Origin: Haemaphysalis longicornis
Lineage: Eukaryota > Arthropoda > Arachnida > Ixodida > Ixodidae
Reading direction: 5' to 3'
Assembly (NCBI GenBank): GCA_013339765.2
Contig: CM023451.1
Coordinates: forward strand, 152,419,123-152,483,122
DNA length: 64,000 nt
The notes under the pieces were generated by a model. The model was not told the DNA's origin. It saw only the letters and a program-made list of their open reading frames with translations, and did no database searches. Below, one piece after another: positions 47,701 through 56,300 of the stretch. The translations under genes were made by a program, and so were the position numbers. The stretch's first letter is position 1; each line of letters begins with the position of its first letter.

Positions 47701-47953
47701 TAATGTTATTGGATCTGGCTCATTATTCAAGGGCTCTGCTGCCTCAGTGTCCCTGTGGGAAGCGAAACTGTTCTCTGTGAGGCCCACTATGACAGCAGCA
47801 TTTCTGTCGACTCTTGAGTTAGTCCAAGCAGTTGTGGAAGGAATGCAGCGAGCAGTTGGGTGGGAGAGCAGTACGCATGTCAGCATGGAGGATATCCTAG
47901 AATGGAAAGACATAAGTGAAATGCTGAAGCATCAAAGTGCAATATTCAGTTAA
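38694..47953 (+). CDS. FPGT: Fucose-1-phosphate guanylyltransferase, four coding exons, one frameshift
   Basis: The enzyme joins L-fucose-1-phosphate and GTP to give GDP-L-fucose and pyrophosphate in the cytosolic fucose salvage pathway, and GDP-fucose then feeds Golgi fucosyltransferases. Exons are 38694-38754, 41413-41583, 45217-45724 and 46983-47953. All introns have GT/AG borders and keep phase. The product is about 569 residues, near the ~590 of vertebrate FPGT. Visible family marks are EALRGK and FWDAVVVSAADE (about residues 17-47), the nucleotide-binding HTGGQSKRLP..GK (about 107-123), TCSDDIE (about 158), GFTALAHP, YTDSAFFFDHS, EIDAYRDFLQLLG and the C-terminal EDILEWKDISEML. One surplus base near 45441, after about residue 152, breaks the frame. 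All else is intact, so it is either a sequencing error or very recent inactivation. Convergent with ALG11. Confidence 0.9.
38755..39382 (+). other. FPGT intron 1, left part
   Basis: Intronic, AT-rich sequence before the inserted retrotransposon. No repeat or exon was recognised. Confidence 0.5.
39383..39547 (+). repeat. LTR copy, left
   Basis: Homologous to 40514-40680. Similarity is lost after GGCATCAAGAC, where the pol remnant begins. Confidence 0.7.
39549..40498 (+). pseudogene. Ty3/Gypsy integrase and pol C-terminus, multiply frameshifted
   Basis: The integrase core begins TPLPTWEHPSRPWQTLHLDF and includes FLVIVDTYTKWLEV, LFATFGIPEKLV and SAPYHPATYGQVERMV. The first catalytic Asp (HLDF) and the Glu (QVERM) are present. 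The expected Asp-Asn-Gly reads VNG, so the second catalytic Asp is lost. Frame changes occur after about 39890 and around 40115, then the family's C-terminal segment follows (WIPGVLLERKG, VRRHLNHLRER) and an Arg/Pro-rich end (PPRNRRRPARY) just before the right LTR. It is non-functional. Confidence 0.85.
40514..40680 (+). repeat. LTR copy, right
   Basis: It starts TGTATGG immediately after the pol C-terminus and contains the AATAAA. The true 3' end could lie a little beyond 40680, since the left copy is truncated there and cannot define it. Confidence 0.65.
40928..41041 (+). repeat. 61-bp tandem duplication in FPGT intron 1
   Basis: GTGAGAAAA..GT..TAGCC.CTGTTCTTTAT..AGCGYTAGCTACAAGCT occurs at 40928 and again at 40989. 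The second unit's end became the SINE target site. Confidence 0.8.
41042..41174 (+). mobile_element. Ruka-type SINE, 5'-truncated, 14-bp target duplication
   Basis: Only the body (from CGTGTGTACGAGATTTCGG) and an (AATC)n tail are present. GTTAGCTACAAGCT flanks both sides (41028-41041 and 41175-41188). It is truncated at insertion, as LINE-driven copies often are. Confidence 0.9.
41413..41583 (+). CDS. FPGT: FPGT coding exon 2
   Basis: Acceptor TTTTCAG before 41413, donor GTAAGC at 41584. It encodes KVPKEVGVTFWDAVVVSAAD and on to VPYHVFPDPPGPKI, the family's conserved N-terminal block. Confidence 0.92.
   Translation, partial: EKFLRRLVSLSGMLLLYQLPMRTKPVHSAYKSTTGRKETSFLLFHITSSQTHRGQR
42030..42425 (-). 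mobile_element. RTE-like LINE, 3' end, in FPGT intron 2
   Basis: The minus strand encodes WVWAQHVMRRQDNRWSLRV, TEWIPREGKHGRGRQKVRW and ANEIKKFA, the typical C-terminus of RTE/BovB-type reverse transcriptases. It ends in a short (ATG)n tail at the plus-strand left edge (42040-42052). Upstream it decays with frameshifts. It is antisense to FPGT. Confidence 0.75.
42497..42565 (-). repeat. tRNA-like sequence, minus strand
   Basis: It has an A-box-like TGGTGTAATTAGC and a B-box-like GGTTCAACACC with spacing close to a tRNA, but the acceptor stem does not pair properly. It is probably a SINE head. Confidence 0.3.
42600..44937. other. FPGT intron 2 interior, nothing named
   Basis: A G-rich run (GGGGGGGGGTGGGGGGGG) lies at about 43945-43964. 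No exon or family was recognised. Frames at 43303-43755 have no domain. Confidence 0.4.
44938..45058 (+). mobile_element. Ruka-type SINE body fragment
   Basis: ATTTCGGCGCACGTTAAAAG, GGTGGTCAAAATGAATCCGG and CCCTCCACTATGG are followed by a degenerate AATC tail. Head and early body are missing. It lies in FPGT intron 2 about 160 bases before exon 3. Confidence 0.85.
45217..45724 (+). CDS. FPGT: FPGT coding exon 3, with +1 frameshift
   Basis: Acceptor TTTTCTCGCAG, donor GTAAGG at 45725. The first part encodes SGGATLHILEHLHD and HTGGQSKRLPSHSVLGK up to MAMYSPVPVP. One extra base (around 45441) moves the conserved continuation MKAGVFLTCSDDIE..GFTALAHPS into the next frame. With that base skipped, the spacing between MAMY and TCSDDIE equals that of vertebrate FPGT. 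Confidence 0.88.
45826..45892 (-). repeat. tRNA-like SINE head in FPGT intron 3
   Basis: On the minus strand an A-box-like GCTAGCACAATGGTAATGC is followed 30 bases later by a B-box-like CTGGTTCAAATGAC. The layout is that of a tRNA-derived SINE unrelated to the Ruka-type head. Confidence 0.4.
46208..46322 (+). repeat. Two-unit tandem duplication in FPGT intron 3
   Basis: AGAT.GAATCCTAAAACTC..ATCTTTCGGCAG..GGAAAAACAAGCAAAT occurs twice with a short indel difference between units. Confidence 0.8.
46983..47953 (+). CDS. FPGT: FPGT coding exon 4 (terminal)
   Basis: Acceptor CTACAG before 46983, and an open frame of about 323 codons to TAA at 47951. It holds YTDSAFFFDHSVALKLL, EIDAYRDFLQLLG, RFYHLGTMREYVD, a C-terminal beta-helix-like stretch (VLEYCKFQVPVQVGDNCILS) and EDILEWKDISEM. 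Fully intact. Confidence 0.95.
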
Positions 47954-48089
47954 GCTGATGGCCTATTGATACTGCCAAACTTGTGGCAGTTTACATGCAC
48001 GGTGCAGGGCAAGTTATGTTTGTGCCACGTGCAAGTTACCATGCTACATTGCGCACATTATTAAAGAACTACTTTCATCGAGGTATTAA

Positions 48090-48095
48090 AATAAA
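48090..48095 (+). terminator. FPGT poly(A) signal
   Basis: AATAAA about 137 bases after the stop codon is the first canonical signal downstream of exon 4. Confidence 0.7.
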
Positions 48096-48588
48096 ACCAA
48101 TTTGGGATCTGCTTTGTTGACGGAAAATTGTGCCGTCTTTGCCTGGTGTGGCCTGTGTGCTTCCAGACTCAGCCGTGCTAGTTTTGGTCATGAGCACTAC
48201 TGCCATGACAGTAATTGTCTTGTTCCCCTCGGAAAACATTCCTCATGACCAACTCCTAGTCATGCTGTATGGTACATTTTTGAAAGCGTTACTCAGTCAA
48301 ATAAGCAGAAAAGCCACTGTCCAACGTTGGCATATGTAGCAGCGAAACGGCTCTTAAAATGACTGACAATGCAAAAAAAAAAAGACCTAAGAGGGCAAAA
48401 AGGCAAAGACAAAATAAGAGGATGACCTAATGAATACGTTGTGGTCTTTGAAAAAAACGTCAGCAACCAGTGTGCACAGCTCAGCTCACAAGTTTGACGT
48501 TCCTTGGCACGTCGCTATGCACAACAAAGGTAGCCACACTTTAAGGCTGAATATAGGCATAGCGACGTATCTACTCCTGAAGGCAGAT

Positions 48589-48870
48589 TGGCCACTGACA
48601 GTGGCAGCTGCCATCAGAAGCTCAAGGCCATTTTAGCAACTCCCGTTTCACTGCAGTGTCACCATACCTACCCACCAACAATTCTCATGTTCCCGCTCTA
48701 AGGGACGGGCCAGTGACAGTGACAGCTGTCGTAAGCTCATTACCAATTCACCAGTTCCCACTTGGCTGCTGTGTCAACGTAGCCAACCAAAATTCTCACA
48801 TACACACTCAGTGACATTGGCCAGTGATGACAGCTGCCGTCAGAGGATCACAGTGGATTCACCTAGTGTC
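48589..48870. repeat. Diverged ~110-120-bp tandem repeat, 2.5 units
   Basis: TTGGCCACTGACAGTGGCAG, GGGCCAGTGACAGTGACAG and TTGGCCAGTGATGACAG start successive units at about 48589, 48709 and 48816. The first two continue through CAGCTGYC.T, AGCTCA, CTCCCGTTTCACTGCAGTGT-like and AATTCTCA landmarks in order. Confidence 0.7.
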
Positions 48871-48879
48871 ACTAGACAA

Positions 48880-49463
48880 GATACGGAGTACTATCACTGA
48901 GGCATGCAAGTGAGCAACGGTGGCCATTTTGGCATTTATCAGTGTTGCCAGATTGCCGCTTCTGCGGCCTCTCACTAACTTTGACGGGGTCATTTGTAAA
49001 CAACACTGCCGAAGACGCAGCAACACGGCGTCTTCGGACGCACTTCTGCATGCAGCTGAAATGCTGTGAAATGCGTTATCTTTGATTCACGTTCGGAATG
49101 GCGTCAGTCACGCACAGCTGCTGAGCAAGGAGGACAAGCTGAGACTGTGACAGTTGACCGACAGAAAATGCATATCAAAATGGCGGCACCCATGAACCGT
49201 TGCAGTGTAAACAAATGTCACGTAATGGGAACTGACCAATGACCACGGCGGCGGCACGAAACAATAGGAGAAAAGGGTGCCGATACTCTGTAACCTTATC
49301 TAGTGATGCTGAATTCACCAATTTCCATTGGCTGCAATGTCGGCATGCCCACTCGAAAGAGCTCTTTGCGCCATTGAATTTGACATTAATATTTTCCCAT
49401 TCACAACTCATAAAAAGTGCCTACACATACTCAGCCATTTTTTCGTGTATAGTGTATTGGTTG
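48880..49463. other. Intergenic, nothing recognised
   Basis: Between the 3' ends of the convergent FPGT and ALG11. No exon or named repeat was recognised. Confidence 0.45.
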
Positions 49464-49481
49464 GTACACGGCTTAATTTGA

Positions 49482-49730
49482 TAGATTGATTGGTTTGATT
49501 GACTATCGGGTTTAACGCGCCGACGGAACACAGGCGATGAGGCACTTCGTAGAGGAGGGCTCCAAATTAATTTTGACCACCTGTGGATCTTTAACGTGGG
49601 GCGAAATCTCGTGACAACGGGCGTTTTTGCCTTTTGCCTCTATCAGAAGAGCGGCCACTGTGGCTGGAAATCGAACCCGCATCCTTGTGCTCAGCAGCGC
49701 AACGCCTTAGCCACTGAGCCACCGTGACGG
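49482..49730 (-). mobile_element. Ruka-type SINE, full length, 18-bp target duplication
   Basis: Complete tRNA-like head (A and B boxes on the minus strand), body and AATC-type tail. GTACACGGCTTAATTTGA flanks it exactly at 49464-49481 and 49731-49748. It has substitutions relative to the 55.8-kb copy and is therefore probably older. Confidence 0.95.
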
Positions 49731-49988
49731 GTACACGGCTTAATTTGAGCAGGTTAGTACAAACACAGGATAAAGTTAAACAGGTGATTAGCCAAGGCTG
49801 AGTACAACCCTTTGTCCGCGTCCTATTCATCCCTGCGTCTTATAAGTTTGCAGAGGTTTTCAAACTGTTGCTTGACCTAGTTGAACAAACAAGCCATACA
49901 GCAACAGTAACGAGCCTGCATACTTCTAAAATTCAACCAAGACACAGTATGCACAGCCGAGCTGTAAGCATGCTTCATCACTAAGGCA

Positions 49989-49994
49989 TTTATT
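49989..49994 (-). terminator. ALG11 poly(A) signal
   Basis: AATAAA on the minus strand, about 72 bases past the ALG11 stop codon. It implies a short 3' untranslated region. Confidence 0.65.
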
Positions 49995-50065
49995 TCGAGC
50001 ACAGACAATAACCATTCGTATGAAAAATTAGAGTATTCACTATACACTATACAATGGGGCCCCCT

Positions 50066-50347
50066 CTAGTTAGATTTCGAGACTAACGGCTCAATCGTAG
50101 CAACAAATGCATTAGCAAAAATCTCGTCGGAAAACCTCTGTGATGCGAGCCTTCCATTCCGTCTGATCTTTATTCTTTCACTGGGGGACATTTTAAAAAT
50201 GGTCATGAATGCGTCCGCATAGCTGGCAACACTGTCAGCCAGAAATCCGGTACGTTCTCCATTGTAGTCAACCACAATGTCCATCTTGGGTCCCACCAGA
50301 ATTGTGTGCCACCGTAATGAGACCAGCAGCCATGCAGTCCACAACAC
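50066..50347 (-). CDS. ALG11: ALG11 coding exon 3 (terminal), with +1 frameshift
   Basis: Acceptor TCTGGCAG, then VVDCMAAGLITVAHNSGG, one surplus base at 50291, then PKMDIVVDYNGERTGFLADS in the second frame, ending LVSKSN and a TAG at 50068-50066. The family sequence is contiguous across the shift. Confidence 0.88.
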   Translation of the reverse strand: MLWTAWLLVSLRWHTILVGPKMDIVVDYNGERTGFLADSVASYADAFMTIFKMSPSERIKIRRNGRLASQRFSDEIFANAFVATIEPLVSKSN

Positions 50348-53300
50348 CTGCCAGACAGAATGGGGAAAGATGTGGTTGACTTCTGTTGTACAGTGGCATC
50401 TTGTTGATTCTAACATTTAGAACACACATGAAAGCTCTTCCATTTACCACGAGCATCAGTAGCTGAGGGGTTCCAGGGACACTGTCGTCCAATCAAATTG
50501 CAAAAACCTTGCACGTAGTCTTGCATCATTACTGTAGCAGGCGGACATGTGGTGCGTGACATTTTTGTTCTCTCATCCGTTATGTATTAAATGCTACTTT
50601 AGTGCATGGATAAACTATGAATAGTATGTTTGAGTCGGTCTATGGAATACAGACACGAACAGAAGTTTGACATATTCGTTCCAGTGTCCCTTTAAAGGGA
50701 CATGAAAGGCTGAATAATTTTTTTTTTGTTTTAACTGAAAGATCACAGGTTATGTAGCTTTCTTGGCTTTTGTTTGAGAAATAATTATAGCTTGTATTGC
50801 TCCCTACCGTTTCCTTTTGACATTTTTATGACGTTTCACATCATAAAGCACCCAAAGCGGGCCAAGCCCGACGTTATTAGATTGTTGCCACCTTTGCCTT
50901 TCACTTTCGTTGCACTCAACGTCCTTGGTTGCACCCAATCAAAAAAGCTCTTTTAATCCCATTTGGCCACCAAGCCCCCGCCCTTTACTGGCAGGGCAGG
51001 GCGGTCCTGGTGAAGCTCTCCGAAGGATGCCCAGGATATGGTGCCATGTAGGTGCGGGGGTTGAAAATACATACACCGTTGGTCAAAGAAGTTGGCGGCT
51101 GTCCCAAGTTGATTGTGCTGATGATATTTGTTTTTGGCACCAGTTATTTTAACATAGTCTGCACTTGTGGTCAATAAATGTGCATGCTCTTGCGTTCACC
51201 CACATGCATGCATCATTTGGCTGCGCTTGTACGCAAGGCAAAACATTTCAACAAAATCGAAATTGAAACAATTAAGTGTACCACCTGGGCTGAGGCATCA
51301 TGTTTTGTAATGTTTGCTGGCTGAGGTTTGTGTCTTTTAGAAGCACATGACCACTTAGAATTCTCGCTTACGTTTATTTTACATTTATATGTAAAGTGAA
51401 TGTAATAAATATATAGTAATATAATGTGTAATATAATTCAATGTAATAATGAATAAATAGCCATTTTGCCTAAAGTTCCGGTCTCTAATCATGATACCCC
51501 ATCGTAAATTAGTGTGACGTCACTGCAGTAGTTGGTACAGAGTTTTCCGTTTTACTGAACGCTATTCAGCACACACACACACGCACACAGCCAATGAGCG
51601 TTTATGGGGGAACTTGGGCTTTATGCTAATAACAGAAGTATAACAAGAGCAGCGGCGAAGAACAGCCACGACGGAGAAGTTCTCGAGCTGCCAGAGCAAG
51701 CCACTCGCCCATGATTTAGTTATGACGATGCGTTCCGGGTAGGGCTCATTCTTCATCGTCGTCGTCGTCGTCTTGGCTACGGGGTCTCACATCATAAGTT
51801 CATTCACATGCATATTGTCTTCGCGATCGTCATGTGTGTGTGTGTGTGCGCTTGCACATGCGTGCGTATGTGTGAAGGGGAATGACGAACTATTTCATTA
51901 TAAATGCCTACCTTGACCTGCTTGATTACTGGCTTTCCTTTTTAGTTCGCTTGACCAACCCCTCATTTGCAATTCTGATTCGATCACAAATTTACACAGA
52001 AATGATGCCACCAGTCAAGAATGTCAAGTAAGGCGCAAGGGAAGTAGTCCATTATTTTTTCTGGTTGAAATAATTTTTTAGTAAATTTGTAAGGAAGAAA
52101 GCGGAGAGAATATTTTTAACTCGGCATTCCGGCCATTCCGGCCTTGCGAAAGAGGACGGCCAGCGAACTTTTTAGGGACAATAGTATTTACGTGAAAGGT
52201 ACACAGAAATTTTATTCCTCTCAAGCATTGATGGCGATCATCCCTAAGAAAGACGCATACATGCACACACGCACTGTCATTTTGACTATCAGTCGATCTT
52301 GCAATTTGTGCCTATTAATGATAATTAATTTACTCATATATGCATAAGTGATGAAACGTTTAAAAGAGTAGTGACACGAAATTTCAAAGCTGAGACAACT
52401 ATGTAAAATGCTTCCTTTTTATTGGGAGATATCTCCCAGCAAGTTTCAACAGTAACCGTTCGGTATAACATATTTTGAATGAATTAATTTATTCATACAG
52501 GGGAGGTTTTTTAAATCCATGTTGATCACTGCCCGCACGAGAAAGCCCAGAGCGGGCCAGCATGACATCATCTGCTCCTTTCCCCAAACTGCCGACATCG
52601 GGGCTCCCGTGACGTACCCTACGCGCTGGCTGCGATTGGCGCGCGCTGTTACGCCGTGTGTGTCACGTCATGGTTTTGCGACTGAAGTCATACTGCCCGG
52701 GCGCGTGGGGATGGTGAAGACCTCGGCCGGTCTGGGCGCGTGCGCTCGTCCTGAGCGGCAGCGATGCGGCAAGAATGGTGACGTCAGGTACGTCCTCCTG
52801 TCATGGCGGCCGCTCGGCGTTCGTTTTGTCGAAACCGAAACTGGCACGAATAAACGACGCCGTAAATTCTTGTTTACGCTGCGATCGACCGTCTAATGTG
52901 CCATTCTATCATTAGTAGGCTGTTAGGCACCCATAGCAGCGAAAAGAACGTAACATGAAAATTTCGTGTCAGTGTCTGGTCCACATCACGTTGTGAAAGG
53001 CGTGCGACACACCCCGGGACATTTCTTCCCCCACTGCGCGCTTTGACGCCTCATCAGGCTCGCTATACGTCACGCGCTGCGTCATACCAGAGAGCCTCGC
53101 TTTATCGGGGAGTTTCTGCTAAGACGCGAGCGACGATACGCGTTTGCTTTGGCGATGACGTTGGTTATGTTAAGCTGGCTTTCCCGCATTGCGTTTGTCC
53201 ATACCCGCACGGACGTCATAAAATTTCATACAAGAAACAAAAGGTAATTGTTTCTTACTCTTGTGATTGGTAGCCAGCGACGATCCGACAACTCGGGCTT

Positions 53301-56300
53301 AAAGGGACCCTGAAAAGCTTTGTGAAGGTGGCAATCAAATGCATTCAGGTGGTAGAACACATAACGGGGGATTTTTGAGCCAAGTGTGAGCCCCATACGT
53401 TGTACAGATAATTTGTAAACAATTTTTGAAGATCGCCTTTCTCAGCCGATGAGCGCGACGCCGCAGCGAGCCGACCGCGGCTGACGCAACGGCGATCGCT
53501 GCTGACGCAACGGCGAAGGCGCCCCCTGATTCGCCCAATCGCCGGCAAGGTCGGCCGCCGGCGGCGTCACTGCCATTGGCTTCCGGCTGCTCTTCCTCCT
53601 TCCTGCGCGATCCCGAGGCAAAGGCGGCAAAGGCGGGTCCGCAGTGATTGACGCGAGCCTAGGCGCAGGAATGTAGCTAGCTGCTTTGAAGGAGGCAGAG
53701 AGGGAGGAGGAGTCGATCAGCAAGTGGGGAGAGGTGCATTTAATTGCTTCTGGCGCAGCTAATACTGAATGTAGATCAATAATTCCAACGGCATTGCATC
53801 GCTATATTGGTGCTACGTGACAATACAGGCCTTTTGTAACTTTTACAGAAGGCTTTTCTGGGTCCCTTTGAGGGGACCTTCTTTTGAACTCCCAGGCTAC
53901 AGTTAACTGTACCCTGCTTTCCTCCATGGTACGCAGGCTGTGACTATTCCGAAGGACCTGGGTTCGGGTACCACTCCGGCTGCATGTTTTAAATTTCTCC
54001 ACTTTCTGTCAAACGTTTCAAAATATATGTATATCAACACGCAAGAATGTGAACAACTTCCCAACGCTCCAAAGAGATATGTAAATGGGAATAACTCCCC
54101 TCTCGTCTCCTGTATTTTATGGTTGTAAATCCCGCTTCACGCAGCCAAGCACGGAAAACTGCACAAGAAATACCTCCTCAGCCTTGCTTTCGTAGCCACA
54201 AGATTCGTCACACTATGGGCACACTAAGATTTATATACACACCCCGAAGACCCCGTCCCCAGGAGGATTTCGACGCCGCCCGAAAAAGATTCCACAATCC
54301 ACGAGCACCCCTCCCAGGGATTTATGCACACACACCCCAATATTCCCACCACCCCCACCCCCGGAGAATTTCGACCCCCCCCCCCCCACATCGAAATTCT
54401 GTATTAACCCCTCGGCACCATAAGCAGGGGCATATGGCTTGTGGGGATGGCGACGAACCCCTTTTCGCTAGCTTTCCCTCACGGCCGCGTCGGCGAGTTC
54501 GCTTTGGCGAGGGCGGTGCCTTGACTGCATAGAGTTTACTACTAACCTCTGCCCCCTTTTCCTCATTGCCTTGCCCGGCAGCTATAGCTTCCCGGTAAGG
54601 GAGATTCCGTTTCCCGGTGGGTACAAGCCCGGCACTTGATGATGATGATGATTAGTAGCTCTCCCTTTGAATCGGGGCGTCGGTTGTCAGCAACCAACTT
54701 GCCTGTTTTGTTACGCTTACTTGTCCTACTCCTAGCTAGCCTAATAGATTTGCTTCCTACCCCCCCCCCCCTCTCTCCCCCTCACCCCTGTTTTAAACTC
54801 ATCGCTCCCACCCCCCTTTTTTTCTCCCCCCGCTGTTCTAAATTCTCATCCGTGTGAGTGTTCTGCTTGCGTACCCATCCCTTCCCTACTTTTCTTCCAC
54901 CACCACTCCAGTCGCCTCTTAGTCATCTATGGCCCTGAAGTTGGGGTTCCCCCTCGCACCAAATCCCAAAGCCTCCGCCAGCGTCGTTTCCCCCTCGCCC
55001 CACGGTGGTCGTATCTATGTGCAGCCCCTGACAATATGGTCTATAGTTTCCCGATCACTTCCGCAGCATGCACACATTTCATCCTGCTGCCTGTAGATAC
55101 CCGTGTATGCCCGGGTTCTCGGGCACCCCGCCCGTGCTTCGAAGAGCAATGCACTGCCTCGTATTGCCATGGAATCCCTCCTTCTTAATTTCCAGTTTCT
55201 CTGTCCTATAGGTCTCAAGGGTTTTTTTTCGCTTCCATTCTCTGTGCCCACTTTGTCGTCTCTGCTGCCTTTCCCTGCTTTTTAACTGTTGTGTAAACCC
55301 CACTTTCCCTTACCGACTTTCCGTACCGCTTGGTTAGCTCCCTGGCCCTCCGTCTCCACCGCGTGTCCATGCTCCTCATATACAGGTACTTAGACATCCT
55401 CGCGGCCCATTTTTCGTCCTCCATCGCATGAAGTCGCTCCTCAAACTTTATCTTGCTCTGAGCTTCCCTCGCCTCGAAAGACGACCAGCCCATATCCCCC
55501 TATACCGCTTCATTTGTAGTTTGCTGTGGGCCCCTAGGGCCAATCTGCCTACCGCCCTCTGATTATCTCCAGGCCCGCTTGTGTCTCTGGTTTCATGCAC
55601 AGAACTGAATTTCCGAAAGTTAATCCTGGTACCATGGCCCATTTCCAGACTCCCCTTACCACCTCGTATTTGTTGTATCCCCAGAGGGCTCTACGCTTCA
55701 TTATAGCCGCGTTCCGTCTTCCTTTCGTCTTAAGGTGAGCCTCATGCGCGTGCGTGTAATCTTCGCTGTCGTTCAGCCACACTCCTAAATGATTGATTGA
55801 TTGTAGGGTTTAACGCGCCGACGCAGCTCAGGCGATGAGGCGCGCCGTAGTGGAGGGCTCCGGATTAATTTTAACCACCTGGGGGTCTTTAACGTGCGCC
55901 GAAATCTCGTACACACGGGCGTTTTTGCTTTTCGCCTCCATCAGAAAAGCGGCCGCGGCGGCCGGGAATCGAACCCGCGACCTCGTGCTCAGCAGCGCAA
56001 CGCCTTAGCCACTGAGCCACCGCGGCGGGTTCACACTCCTAAATATTTATACTCTTAAATTTCACCCGTGGTATTTCTACTCGTTGCACTGATACTGTTT
56101 TGTGCTCCGCGCCGTTGTTAAAGACCATGATCCCCGATTTTTCTCTGCTAAAGGATAGCCCTAGGTGCGTCGCTTCTTCACCCCATTTATCCATCAAGCC
56201 CTGCATACCTATCCGGTTGTCCGCCATCAACAATGTCTGCATACGTTAATGCTGGGAACCGTTCTTCCACCACCTGCCCGTTTTTCATCTATGATAAGTC

